This document shows, piece by piece, positions 20,658 to 31,730 of a DNA stretch of 64,000 bases; position 1 is the stretch's first letter; the number at the start of each line of letters is the position of its first letter. Where the stretch lies: the NCBI GenBank assembly GCA_018806915.1, contig JAGKQI010000100.1, positions 2,170,001 through 2,234,000 of the forward strand, given 5' to 3'. Source of the DNA: Phytophthora colocasiae. Lineage: Eukaryota; Oomycota; Peronosporomycetes; Peronosporales; Peronosporaceae. Below the pieces are notes generated by a model, which was not told where the DNA came from, did not search any database, and saw only the letters and a list, made by a program, of their open reading frames with translations. A program made the position numbers and the translations under genes.

Positions 20658-21448
20658 GTGCATGGCGGGCGGGCGTTCAAAAAACGCCAAGGACTAGTAG
20701 GCGCGGGGCGTCCTACTGGTGATGCAGTCTCGCGTGTCGAGCTTGGACACGCGACGATGAGGACTGCTGCCCCCAGCGAGAAGGTTTCTCGCTGTAAGCC
20801 GCAAGATGACAAGCCAAACCTTGTCATCCTGAACGTGGTGTCGAAGAGAGTTAACTCTCTTCGTGCCCTAGTGGACTCGGGCGCGTCGAACAACTTTGCT
20901 CGACAGGGAAGTCTTCGAAGACTTGACTTCGAAGAGGCCGACACGCCTCGCAGCGTGTTGGAGGTGCGGTTGGCAACGGGTGCCACCGTGAGGACTGAGA
21001 AGCGCGTAGTCCGTGTGCGTTTCTCTTACAAACGAAGGACGTTTGTAGAAGGTCTTATCGTCTTGGATCTAGACGATAAGTTCGACTTGGTATTAGGCAT
21101 GCCGTGGCTTGCACGGCATGACCCGGTGATCAACTGGGAGAAGCGTACGCTCGTACGCTTCAACAACACATGCGCGACAGAGAGCGATGGCCCTGTCAGT
21201 GCTGCACATGCACCGGCCGGTGCATGTGAATCCCCAGTTGAGGCAGCAGCGGCCACCGATGCCTCCGATCGCCGCCAGCGACCATCAACGACTCCGAGAG
21301 TTGTTGTGAGAAAATGTGTGTCGACTCAGAAATCTGGGCCGAAGGGTCCCGGTCACATGAGTGATGGTCAGGTGAATGTGAATCACCTGACGCGTAAACA
21401 TCTAAATGATGTTTGTCACATGAGTGATAGTCAGGTGAATGAATGCGA
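20658..21448 (+). pseudogene. pol: Family C protease region, truncated by the tandem duplication (copy 1)
   Basis: The aspartic protease motif ALVDSGASNNFARQ is followed by VLEVRLATGATVRTEKR, LIVLDLDDKFDLVLGMPWL and ARHDPVINWEKRTL, the usual order for a Ty3/gypsy protease. The following Ala/Pro/Asp-rich linker is cut at the duplication junction. Almost every 30-40 bases here can fold into a short hairpin, for example 21141-21160 and the 24-bp palindrome at 21205-21228. Confidence 0.8.
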
Positions 21449-21805
21449 TTTACTTCGTTGATGTGAGGATCCGAGCCTAGATCCGAGGATCCGGCATCTG
21501 GATCCGAAAGTCTTGGATCTTGAGGATCCGGCATCTGGATCCGGGGATGTTGGCTCTGGATCCGATGACCTTGGATCGCGGATCTTCTTCCATCGGGATC
21601 CGCACTTATGGCGGTGGGATCCGCCCTTAGGACGGTGGGATCCGAACTCAGGTCGGCCAGGCCAGCCCGATCCTAACTTAGGATCTGCCCTAGAGTAGTA
21701 TCCAGTTTCAGGGATCTGTCCTTATCGTGGCACCATGCCGCACGTCACCCATCATCGTGGTCGTTCTGCATCATATCCGGCTTAATTTGAATCCACTTCA
21801 CCACA
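21449..21805 (+). repeat. Family D LTR, 3' part (inside duplication copy 2)
   Basis: Equivalent to 18791-19147; the first 690 bases of the LTR are missing because the duplication starts inside it. Ends TTCACCACA. Confidence 0.85.
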
Positions 21806-21894
21806 ATCACCCCTGGGACGAGGTTGTTGCCACACGACGGCATCACGTCGTTCCCAGTCCAGTTCGCCACTCTTCCAATCGCGACCTCAGCAAC

Positions 21895-22018
21895 ATGGAT
21901 CGCTCTGCCGACGCAAGCTCCTCCACTTATACCACGGTGTTCTTCGGCCAGGACCGCCCTGCGGCTCCGCTCCCATGTCCCAAGCTCCCTCCGATCTCGC
22001 TGCAGCCGCTACTCCAAC
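21895..22018 (+). pseudogene. gag: Family D Gag N terminus, split by C LTR (copy 2)
   Basis: Identical in content to 19237-19360; ends at the C LTR insertion point after CTCCAAC. Confidence 0.75.
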
Positions 22019-22455
22019 TGTAACGGGGTTACACGTACAAGTGGTAGTACCACTTGTAACTCTAACAGTTAGGATAACTGTTAGAGGTTGGAAATGGGCC
22101 TCAGACCTTGGTGTGCTGTACACCAATGGCTACATGGGCGAACCACATTATTGGGTGGTTCGTGTGCATTTGTGCAAATTATTGGTAGAAAGTAACGGAT
22201 TTCTACCAACCACTGAGCAGAGTTTCTGCCAACCACACGTTGTCAGACCCTTTAGAAATAGATAACAAACAGTTTTAGGAGGTCCATAATTGGCTTATGC
22301 CAAATTTAATAACAGATCTCATTTTACGGTATAATTTAGTTATATTTGATTTAATTTTACTTATTTAAATAAGCATACTTAAATTAAGTCTATTCTAATT
22401 ACACGCTTCCTCATAACTTGTACGCCACCTAGTGGGTCTAAGTAGACCCATTACA
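22019..22455 (+). repeat. Family C LTR, plus orientation (copy 2)
   Basis: Same sequence and the same missing hairpin as 19361-19797; PBS-like TGGTAGCAC follows two bases later. Confidence 0.9.
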
Positions 22456-22504
22456 CCTGGTAGCACTTTGTAGTCCGTCCCACGACCGACTGCTGTTCGT
22501 TCGT

Positions 22505-23299
22505 ATGGAGTCATACGAACGCGGGGTAGAGAACTCCCCAATGGATGAGGGATCCGCTGGGACCCCTCAAATGTCCGTGACGCGCACGGACTGTGCCCAC
22601 CTGTCAGATCCAGAGTGGGAAGCTCTCCAAAGACTTTCACAAAGTCATTGGAGAGGCAGCGGTAGCGACGATGCTTCGTACGCTATCGCCAACAGAGCAA
22701 CACGGTGTTGCTCTGGGGTACATTGTTAAGGAGCAACGAGATGTTGCTGCCTCGGTGGCTTCCCCTAAGCCACGCGTGGAGTCGTTGAAACTCCACGTGA
22801 GTACCTACACGGGGAAGGAGGACGAGACCCTCCTTCGTTGGCTTGTCGAACTCGACACAGCCATTGCGGCTCGACGTATCGTCGACCCGATGGCGCCGAC
22901 TCTCGGATCCTACGTTCTTCAGCACGTATGAGGTGTTCAAGGAGGAACTCAAACTTGCGTTTGAGCCTCCGAAGAACGAGTTCAGATCGAGAACGGAGTT
23001 TCTCGATCTGCAGCAGGGCAAGGATAATGTTCACACCTTTGCCCAGCGTGCTCGATACTTGGTATCGAACGTAGTGGCCAACCCGATCGACGAGGCGACC
23101 AAGGTCGTCACGTTCATGAAGGGACTAAGAGATGGTCCCGTCAAAACATACCTCTTCCGAGAGTATCCGATACTCTCGAGGAGGCGATCAGCCTTGCGAT
23201 GCAAGAGGAGTTTAGCCGGTGTCAAGCTAGACTCCATCCGAACACGCCGAGGCCGGCGCGTCCTGTTGTGAAGACGGAAGGACAAGTGTAGTAACATCG
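22505..23299 (+). pseudogene. gag: Family C Gag, frameshifted (copy 2)
   Basis: The ATG is retained at 22505. The same two frame changes as in copy 1 separate the N-terminal, middle and capsid parts, so they predate the duplication. The last Cys-His motif is followed by a stop-rich tract before the protease frame. Confidence 0.7.
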
Positions 23300-23315
23300 G
23301 TCACTATGCACGCGA

Positions 23316-24618
23316 GTGCATGGCGGGCGGGCGTTCAAAAAACTCCAAGGACTAGTAGGCGCGGGGCGTCCTACTGGTGATGCAGTCTCGCGTGTCGAGC
23401 TTGGACACGCGACGATGAGGACTGCTGCCCCCAGCGAGAAGGTTTCTCGCTGTAAGCCGCAAGATGACAAGCCAAACCTTGTCATCCTGAACGTGGTGTC
23501 GAAGAGAGTTAACTCTCTTCGTGCCCTAGTGGACTCGGGCGCGTCGAACAACTTTGCTCGACAGGGAAGTCTTCGAAGACTTGACTTCGAAGAGGCCGAC
23601 ACGCCTCGCAGCGTGTTGGAGGTGCGGTTGGCAACGGGTGCCACCGTGAGGACTGAGAAGCGCGTAGTCCGTGTGCGTTTCTCTTACAAACGAAGGACGT
23701 TTGTAGAAGGTCTTATCGTCTTGGATCTAGACGATAAGTTCGACTTGGTATTAGGCATGCCGTGGCTTGCACGGCATGACCCGGTGATCAACTGGGAGAA
23801 GCGTACGCTCGTACGCTTCAACAACACATGCGCGACAGAGAGCGATGGCCCTGTCAGTGCTGCACATGCACCGGCCGGTGCATGTGAATCCCCAGTTGAG
23901 GCAGCAGCGGCCACCGATGCCTCCGATCGCCGTCGGCGACCATCAACGACTCCGAGAGTCGTTGTGAGAAAATGTGTGTCGACTCAGAAATCTGGGCCGA
24001 AGGGTCCCGGTCACATGAGTGATGGTCAGGTGAATGTGAATCACCTGACGCGTAAACATCTGAATGATGTTTGTCACATGAGTGATAGTCAGGTGAATGC
24101 GATTCACCTGAGAGAAGGTAAAATACCAGTATTACCGGTATCATTGGAGGTACTTCAAGCCCCCATGGGTCGCGCTGACGACGTCGCGTCCACTCTGGGA
24201 GTTGACGAAATAAAAAATTCGGGGAACCGAAAGGCATGGAGCTGGCGCCACTGGCGCTTCGCTGCTAGTTCCGGGAACTAGCGATCGTGCATCAGCTCTG
24301 GGAGCTGATAAAACGTGTACACTCGCTAGTGCTGAAAGCTAGCGAGAGCACGTTGACTCCGAGAGTCGACGATGCGGTTGCTTCATCCGTTGTAGCGGAT
24401 GAAGGCGCAGCGGTTCAGGGAACCGACTGCGCGGCAGGAGGTACTGGCGGTTGCAAACGTCCAGCACCCGAAGAACCTGCGTGCTCACGTGCAGCAGTGC
24501 TGCACGCGATGAGCGGCACACAAGCAGAGCTTGGATGTGCGAGTCAGCGGAAGGAATCCGCTGACGTTTGCGATAAAGTCCCGTCCAAGGTGAGATGTCT
24601 TTGACGTGGAGCACCTGA
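23316..24618 (+). pseudogene. pol: Family C protease and following linker (copy 2), truncated
   Basis: The same protease motifs as copy 1 continue 500 bases further into the Ala/Gly/Asp-rich linker that also exists at 40963-41900 on the other strand. A frame change near 24230 is present. The C sequence ends at GTGGAGCACCTG (24618), where it abuts a D LTR fragment, so RT and integrase are missing. Confidence 0.75.
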
Positions 24619-24883
24619 GGATCCGGCATCTGGATCCGAAGGTCTTGGATCTTGGAGATCCAGCATCTGGATCCGAGGATCTCGGATTTCAGGGATCCAC
24701 ACTTAGGACTGCGGAATCCAAACTTAGGTTAGCCAGGCCAAGTGGATCCTAACTTAGGGTCCGCCCTAGAGTAGGTACCCAGTTCTAGGGACCTGTCCTT
24801 ATCGTAGCACCATGTCGCACGTCACCCATCATCGTGGTCGTTCTGCGGTCATATCCGGCTTCATTTGAATTCACTTCACCACA
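24619..24883 (+). repeat. Family D LTR, 3' fragment
   Basis: From GGATCCGGCATCTGG to the CACCACA end at 24883. The 5' two thirds are absent, replaced by the C fragment, with only two or three bases of overlap at the joint. Confidence 0.8.
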
Positions 24884-24984
24884 ATCGCCCCAGGGACGAG
24901 GTTGTTACCGCACGACGGCATCACGTCGTTCCCATACAAAATTCCACTCCCGTCTGCCACTCTTCAACTCGCGATCTCAGCAAC

Positions 24985-25424
24985 ATGGATCGCTCTGCCG
25001 ACGTAAGTTCTTCCGCGTATGCTACGGTGTTCTTCGGCCAAGATCGCTCTGCGGCTCAGCCTCCATGTCCCCATTGTGACCGAGCTCCCTCTGATCTCGC
25101 AGCGGCGGCGACTCCAACGGTTCCGGATCTGGATCCTGTGTATGCTGCTGTTGCTTCTCTCCAGTCTCTCTCGGATGGATACGCTGAGATGCAGGCTAGC
25201 TACCAACAAGTGCTCCGGGATCTCACTGCAGCGCGGCGCCATAATGAAGAGCTCGTCTAAACCTCGCCCAAGCCTTCATCGACTTCGCGCAGCGTCGGTA
25301 TGATGTCTTCCTAGCTGCCCTTCGGCAGGCGAAACAGAAGGAAGCGGAAGCGGTGCAGGATCTGGATCGGCTCAAGGAGCATTTGCGTGACTTCGACACT
25401 CTCAAGCTCCAATACTTCGGAGAT
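24985..25424 (+). pseudogene. gag: Family D Gag, coiled-coil type, truncated
   Basis: The ATG at 24985 opens MDRSADVSSSAYATVFFGQD. A CxxC pair (PPCPHCDRAP) and a heptad-rich helix (YAEMQASYQQVLRDLTAARR) follow. After a one-base shift near 25255 the helix continues: FIDFAQRRYDVFLAALRQAK, EAVQDLDRLKEHLRDFDTL. It stops matching at about 25424, where sequence of element B in the opposite orientation begins. This shows what the gag at 19237 looked like before the C insertion. The role is inferred as capsid-like from its place right after the LTR. Confidence 0.65.
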
Positions 25425-28111
25425 CCTCGATCTGCACTTCGACCGTCGCCGTCACAACCTCTGGCAGCACCGCCATTTCCTTCTCGAGATCCTCCGCGTA
25501 GGATCCACCATTCTCGTGGACCATCGTCGACGTGATCTTCCGTGTTACTGGGGTCCGGCCGAGACTCAGCAACGGGATCCGCTCTTCTGACGACATGTTC
25601 GACTGGGCAGAGACTCCTGGATCCGGCTGGGCACCAACCTCGAGATCCGGCTGGGATTCAGCCACGAGATCCGGTCGGGATCCAACCACGAGATCCTTGT
25701 CTGAGACGTCCTTATGATCTCCATGTCCTGACGCTGAAAACGGATCCTCACTCATCTCCACTCCGGGAGGATCACTGGCTGTTAAATGGCTACCAGGATC
25801 CAGCTTTCTTGTGGCGGGATCCGGTCCACGAGCGGCACCTCCTTCGGCAGGTATACCAACTTCACTTCCAGCTCCCAAAACCATTCTCACGGCGGGATCC
25901 TCCTTCGACGCTCCACACCCAGCTCTCGGATCGTCCTCTGGGGTCTTCATCGCTTCCACGTACGTCGTCGTCCGTTGGTCCAGCTCTCCTTGTGCCGTCA
26001 CGCCTTGATCTGGCTTCCCTGGGTCTTCGATCTTGCCTTGGCACGCACCATCGTCTTCACTTTGTCGAGGCGCATCTGTAGAACCCTTGGTACACGCGTG
26101 GATCGCCCTGGGTGCCTCGCAATCGGCGGCGCCCTTCCTGCTGGCCGTCTCCGCCGCTCGCTCATATTTGTGTGAATATGATGAGCTCAGATCCCCACTA
26201 AGTGCGGAATCAGACGACTGTTCAGACCTGCCCCGTCCTTGACCCGTGTCGCATGTGCGACACTGATCTTCAAGCTGTGTCAGGTAAGGATCCGACTTTG
26301 CTTGTAGATGGCGTTGGGAGGCACCTCATTTTGATCAGGCGCGTAAAATGGTAGCTCTCCGAGCTCCTGGGCATTCCTGTGAGCTTCAGGGCACTCCGAA
26401 ACCTTGGATCCGACTGTGCCATCTGAGTGATGGTCACCTGTCCCATGATTATGGGGCGACCCTTCGGCATCATTGTTCCGGCTCTGTGCAGAGACAGGGC
26501 AGCCCTCCGGATCTTCAAGGAGGCGAGTCGACATGGGCCCTTCGGCTTCTAGAGCTCCGTTTGAGGCATGCGATGGCTCGTTAGACGCGCCTTGCCTCGC
26601 GCTGCACGCCCATACCAACCGTGGCAGTGGAGCACGAATATTCGCCCCAGGGCGCCCCAAAACGTCATCTCCGACTGATTTGTCGGAGTGATTGTCGTCG
26701 CCCGTCGCACGGACATGCTGCCGATCCTCAACGGTGGCGTCCAGTCTCTGGCCAGAGACAATACACGTTGCCGGATCTTCAATCAGACAAGCTGAAGAGG
26801 ATCCGGAGGATCCTTGAGCCTGTGGATCTCGGATCCGGGCGCGTGAGGACGCCTCTTGGTCCGATGAGGCTGGCGCAGCATCCTTTGCGGCCTCTGGTCC
26901 AAATTGGATACGGCGGTGCGCTTGTAGCTTAGACGTTGACGGATCGGATCCGTCGGACTGGATCCTGTCTCGCCAGTCGACCGTTCCTTCAAGGATCCGG
27001 TCCGACGTAGGTGGCGAGCCGGGGCAGCGTGACACGACAGCGGTGTGGACGGGGCGCTTCAGGATCCCTCTCGGCTCGGCGTACTTCGGCCGATCCACCG
27101 CCGGCTCAAGCTCCCAAGGCTCCTTCGGACGCGGTGGCGGCGGGATCTCCGTCGTGGCGCTCATAGCAAGGTTCTGCCACTCGTTGTAGCGCCGGGATCC
27201 GACGGAAATGAAACCCGGGGTGCGAGGAACGTGATCCCCGGCCAGCCACATGCCGATCTCCTCGTTGTGGTTGAGGGAGACCGATATCTCACCGACATTG
27301 GTAAGTTGTAGATAGCGGATCTTGCCTGGACCTTGTGCTAACGTTGGTACCCATTGCTTGCCTCTGCGTAGCCACAGCTTCTCGTACTCCTTGAGATGGA
27401 TCCGATCCGGATGCCGTATGCCTTCTTGGAGGAGTAGCGGGCGAGCCCGGCCGCTGAAGATCTGCCGTTGTCCATGGAGTCGCACACGGATCTCGTCATG
27501 CAAGCACACGGATCCGTCGCCCAAGTCGAGTCGGATCCCGGCCGGTACCATGAAGTCCATACCGAGGATCGCGTCGCAGTCGGGTGGAAGATCCTCGCCG
27601 ACCCAGACATCGCAGAAGTATACCAAGTACCCAGCCAAGGTAACTTTAATCCTTGTTTTGCCTGCTGCAATGTACAACTGCTCACCAATTCCGAGGCATT
27701 CTTGTGTTTGACTAGTGTCAATCTGGGATCCAACCTTACGAGCAAAGGCGGCATCGATTATCGACACCTCGGATCCCGAGTCAAGAAGCACGGTGGACTT
27801 GGCGTTGTTGATCTTGCACGTTGCCTTGGCCTGCTTGAAGTGTTTGCTGGGGGCATGGTACTTCCAGTACCCGCGTGACTCTCCAGGCATGAGATCCAAG
27901 GACATAGCGATCTCGGATCTCTGGTATTCATCGCCTGAAGAGCGGAAGCTTGCAACTCTAGCCGTACGTTTCCCATGAAGTTCACATGTATTATCCAATA
28001 GATCCGTTCGCTTGTTGCTAACTTGATCCATGGCCTTCTTGTTCACATATGCATAGATGTAAGACGTTGAACGCTCGTCTCGTACCGGATTCAAACCCGG
28101 CGAGCGTTCTA
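25425..28111 (-). pseudogene. pol: Element B Pol N-terminal part: protease and long linker, RT missing
   Basis: The minus-strand frame is open from inside the frameshift site through 26280. After VNKKAMDQVSNKRTDLLDNT comes the aspartic protease: VLLDSGSEVSIIDAAFARKV, CDAILGMDFMVPAGIRLDLG and VCLHDEIRVRLHGQ. A very long Ser/Pro/Asp-rich linker follows (about 26280-27200), then frame changes and a second low-complexity frame (25402-26001) ending VEVQIEDLRS. Such a block normally leads into RT, but the element is cut here by family D gag. No catalytic RT, RNase H or integrase motifs remain. Confidence 0.75.
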
Positions 28112-28118
28112 GTTTAAC
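28069..28118 (-). promoter_or_regulatory. -1 ribosomal frameshift signal between element B gag and pol (copy 3)
   Basis: G TTA AAC (28112-28118) precedes the gag TAG (28109-28111). Slipping back one base at AAC would join Gag to the pol frame, which stays open across this point and reads LERSPGLNPVRDER. Immediately after lies a 9-bp stem (arms 28101-28109 and 28069-28077) containing an inner 6-bp stem at 28085-28100. GUUAAAC is used as a shift site by equine arteritis virus. This copy has the longest pol behind it. Confidence 0.75.
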
Positions 28119-30280
28119 ATCTTCTCGGCAGCTTCTGGAAGCATGTGCTTACTTGGGTCGAACCACTGCCGGATGAGGTTGTAGAACTCCTCCATCTGGC
28201 ACTTGCCGTGATCATGAAGTTCTCCGCAGTCGCGACATACGAAGAAGCAGCGATCCGACGAATGACCCCTCTTGCCGCATTTCTGGCAGGTGAGACGCTT
28301 CCAACAGCCAAGATCCGAATGTTTCCTGGATCCGCAGTGCGAGCAGCGCTGCCCTTCGTTGGAAAAACGCGGTCGACGATCCTGTGGCACTGGATCCGAG
28401 CTGGCTTGGGTTGGATCCGGATCCTTCTTAGGATCCGAAGTTCCCGTCTTGGTCTCTGTTAATCCGGCTGTCGTCGAGGTAATCGGTCGCTCACTCGAGG
28501 CTGCTACGTATGCTCTGCGAAGCTCACCATCGGATCCGGAGTCCTCGGAGTCAGATCCCTCAGATTCTACAATTTGCATGGAATGGATCGCACGCGTCGG
28601 ACCTGTTGGCTGCGGGGCCGTCGTGGTCTTCGGCCGGAACTTGCTGGATCCTGACGACGGCTTCTTCTGTCTGGATCTCGCGTGATCTCAGGCCCGCAGT
28701 AGGTCTTCGAGTTGATCCGCGTCCGCAAGTCGGAGTAATGTCAGTTGGTCTGCCAGATCTGCATCCCCAAGCGTCTCGATGAAGTGCTCGACGTGCTCGC
28801 GGCGGGCTTTGGCATCTCCATCCTTGATCATCACCCTCGCACGGAGACCTGCTACGTTCAAACGATACAAGTATTCCAGTGGCGACTCATCGGATCTTTT
28901 ACGAGCGTGGTAGTATTGCCACGCCACCGAGACTCCAAGGCCACAGTACTGCGTCTGGAAGGCTTTTAGCAGATCACTCCACTTCAGCCTTGTAGATCGA
29001 CTGAGCTATCTGTACCAGTTTCGCGCTGGACTAGTGAGGAGATCTTCAAAGGTAAGGCACTTTTCTTCGTCCGATGCTTGATCTCTCGTGAAGGCTGACT
29101 TGACTTTACTAATCCATGATCTTGCTCGTTCCTCGTCGTGATCCTTGCCCGTGAACTCCTTCAGGTCAAATATTGCACAGATTCGGATCCGTTGAATCGT
29201 GCTAGATCCTGCCGTAACGGATGCAGTCGCCGTACGCCGGGGAGCCAATCCGTCAAGGTCGTCAGGGTCATACTCCCAGTTCTCAAAGTGTGACCCTACT
29301 GACTCCATCTCGACGTACCGATACACAGGATCTACAGCTCGCGTCGTGGCTCGTGGGACCGCAGTCATCTGCTGTTCCTTCAAGAATTTGTCCATGGCCG
29401 ATTGGAAGTAGGTTTTCAGCCTATTGGTGGATGCATGCGGCGGATCTATGGCACGGGGCTGATCACGCGAGGCGTTCAACGTTCGTGTCGGCTTGATCTC
29501 CGGGACATCCGTCGGCATACGGGCTGCCAGCATCGCAGCACCTGTAGGGCCGAGCGCCATCCGTCGAGGTTCGGACGAAATGTTGGATCCTGCTTCAGAT
29601 TCCGCCGAGGCGTATCGAGAGGATCCAGTCTGATACTCAGGGGACGTTAGCTTGGACATCGGATCTCGGATCGCTCGTCGTTCACCGACGAGGGGCTTCA
29701 GTCGGTTGAATAGCGAAGCCGCTGCGATACGGATCCTGTCGTGGTCCAATCGGAAGAGGAAGTTCCAATCGAAAGCTCCTGCCGCGAAACCAGCTTCCTT
29801 TAGAAAGCGGAGGAGGTCCAAGGCGCTGTCTAGACTGTTCGTAGACTGCGCCGGCGCCGTGATCGGGCCGGTGAGGGATCCAACAAACTGGGGTTGTAGG
29901 ATCCTCATCACAGGGTCTACCCGGAGGAAGTCTTTGAGCGCGATCCAGCGATACGAAGCCTCCAGCTGGGTCGACGACCACTCCGATTTCACCACCGGCT
30001 TCTCGTCGACATCAGATCCTGGTGCCCTCAGCTTCTTCCGCGCAGTCTTCGTCTTCTTCTACGACGTTTTACCACCTGAGATCTGCGCGGGGGTGGTGGT
30101 GGTGGATGAAGATCCAACAGCTTTCGCTGCTGAATCCCCACCCGGCGGATCAGAACTCGCGTTCCGATCCGCGGGGGTCCCAGAAGGGACCTGGAGAGGA
30201 GGGGGAGGTTTTTCTTCCGAGTCTGTTGCCAAACTCGCCTCCTTCCTGTCGACAGAGCTCCTCCTAGAGCTCCGCCGATC
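28109..30280 (-). pseudogene. gag: Element B Gag
   Basis: Reading the minus strand from about 30280: a Ser/Pro/Thr-rich N terminus with one in-frame TAG (near 30058). A 329-codon frame (29006-29995) follows, with a Gag capsid core SARNWYRQL. After frame changes the core continues as VAWQYYHARKRSDESPLEYL and YRLNVAGLRARV. An acidic linker (VESEGSDSEDSGSD) and three zinc knuckles end it: CSHCGSRKHSDLGC, CQKCGKRGHSSDRC and an irregular CRDCGELHDHGKC. The order capsid, nucleocapsid, stop, frameshift site is a standard retroelement Gag. Three or more frameshifts and a stop inactivate it. Confidence 0.8.
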
Positions 30281-30384
30281 TGTGGATCTAGCGTTTAGCG
30301 GTGCTGACGGCGATCAAACGACCGTCGGCACTTCTTCTGCCGGTTCTTCCTTCACTTGTACAGTCTCTTCGGACTCACGGTGAT

Positions 30385-30415
30385 ATCCTCGGTTCGAATC
30401 CGGGCACGCGCACCA
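30385..30415 (-). promoter_or_regulatory. Candidate primer binding site of element B, or tRNA 3' fragment
   Basis: The plus strand carries a complete tRNA T-arm: stem CTCGG (30388-30392), loop TTCGAAT, stem CCGGG (30400-30404), then CACGCGC, A and CCA (30413-30415). Read on the minus strand it starts TGGTGCGCG, as a PBS does, and pairs with at least 28 bases of a tRNA 3' end, beyond the 18 usually copied. It lies between element B gag and the D LTR, 6 bases from the LTR. No matching 5' acceptor arm exists upstream, so a complete tRNA gene is not supported. Confidence 0.5.
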
Positions 30416-30421
30416 TTAAAG

Positions 30422-31358
30422 TGTAGTGGATCCGCTGGAATGAGCAGGGATCCAACGTTCACACACGGCGCCCAGACACTGACTAACGGAGGGGGTACTC
30501 CGATAACCGTGGGGTTGCGGAGGCTCACCTTGTGTACCCGTCAGTGGGCGGGATCTGCTCTTTCAGGAACGGGAGAGTGTACACAGGCGTGAGGGCTTGA
30601 ACGTCCTTGGCGGGGACTTGGGAGGTTGGACTTGCGTGGGGGTTCTTGCACACAGGTCCTGGTTGGGGGGATCTTGGTCTTGGACTCGAAGATCGTGTGG
30701 ATCCTTGGATCCGGGGTTGCCTTGGTGGGTGTGGACTTCCTTTTCCTTTCCTTTACTGTCTTGCTTACCGCCTCCTGTAGCGGTTGGTGGTTGAGATATT
30801 GAAGGATCCTACGTTTAAGCAATCAACGCCGTGGGATTCGGGGTCTTCACTGCGTAAGGTAAGCCGGCCAAATCGGAGATCCGGTCTTAGCTGTAGCTAG
30901 TTATGCGAAGAAACTTGCAGGAAGACTAAGGGGAGGCCAATACACTATCCTCTTCCCTTGTCTTAGGTCCTGAAGAAAACCACTTGCGCACTAGAAGGTA
31001 AATTCGACTCTCAGATTTGTGGTTAGCCAGTTTCTCATCCTGTACCGTATCTTCCCATCGCAAATCCGAGGATCTGGTATCTGGATCTGAAGGTCTTGGA
31101 TCTTGAGTATCCGACGTCTGGATCCGAGGATCTTGCGTCTCAAGGATCCGCACTTAGGATCGCGGGATCCGCACTTAGTTAGGACTGTGGAATCCGAACT
31201 TAGGTCAGCCAGGCCAAGTGGATTCTGACTTAGGGTCCGCCCTGGAGTAGGTACCCAGTTCTAGGGACCTGTCCTTATCGTAGCGCCATGTCGCACGTAA
31301 ACCATCATCGTAGTAATTTTGCGTCATATTCGGCTTGATTTGAATCCACTTCACTACA
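30422..31358 (+). repeat. Family D LTR, plus orientation
   Basis: TGTAGTGGATCC to TTCACTACA, 937 bp; about 110 bases shorter than 18101-19147. Its orientation is opposite to element B on its left and the same as element E on its right. It cannot be the 5' LTR of B. It may be a solo LTR or the 5' LTR of E if E belongs to family D, but the sequence just after it does not match the D leader at 24884. Confidence 0.75.
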
Positions 31359-31730
31359 GATCTGCCCGGGTCAAACGAGGCTGGGCGCTTTTAGTGCGAT
31401 CGTGTGGAGTCTCCCTGGTTGGACGCCGAACGCCTTATGGTCAACGAGGCAGAATACAACGGGCTCCTCTTAGGCCTCGATATGCTCGCGGGTCGGGATC
31501 GTCATCGCCTTGTGATCGGTGGTGACTCAAATCTCGTGATCCGTCAAGTTCGTGGCGAGATCGATTGTAAGGCGCCAGGATTAACGATATTGAAACAGAG
31601 TACACTAGATCATCTGAAGTGATGGAGCGATCACGAGCTGGTTCATGTGAAGAGAGAGAGACTGGAACGGGAGTGCAGACAGCCTAGCAAGCGCCGCTCT
31701 ACAACGCCAAGGCGGGATCGAGGTTCGAGG
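31359..31730 (+). pseudogene. pol: Element E second (plant/archaeal-type) RNase H
   Basis: Plus-strand reading shows NEAEYNGLLLGLDML, LVIGGDSNLVIRQVRGEID and, after a stop and frame change, DHELVHVK and then ADSLASAALQ. The Glu in EAEYNGL, the Asp in GDSNLV and the Asp in ADSLA are the acidic positions of RNase HI of the RVT_3 type. Ty3/gypsy elements with this additional domain are known from plants and oomycetes. The N-terminal strand with the first Asp is missing. Confidence 0.65.

Larger units (their letters stand above)
18791..21448 (+). repeat. Tandem segmental duplication, copy 1 (2,658 bp)
   Basis: Nearly identical to 21449-24106, immediately adjacent and in the same orientation. It contains the second third of the D LTR, D gag start, the C LTR, C gag and part of C protease. 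It spans parts of two nested elements, so it is a genomic duplication and not a transposition product. At the junction (21436-21450) the sequence reads GTGAATG, AATGCGAT, TTACTTCG, with a few duplicated filler bases. Confidence 0.9.
21449..24106 (+). repeat. Tandem segmental duplication, copy 2
   Basis: Second copy of the 2,658-bp unit. The few differences from copy 1 include the gag start codon (ATG here, TTG there). After 24106 the C element continues into sequence that copy 1 lacks. Confidence 0.9.

Noticed and set aside
30388..30415. Complete tRNA gene
   Set aside because: Only the T-arm and acceptor 3' strand are present; no 5' acceptor strand, D-arm or convincing anticodon arm upstream, and the CCA is encoded.
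30422..31358. D LTR as 5' LTR of element B, because a PBS-like sequence is next to it
   Set aside because: Its orientation is set by the D copies that precede D gag and by homology with the F LTR; it is opposite to element B.
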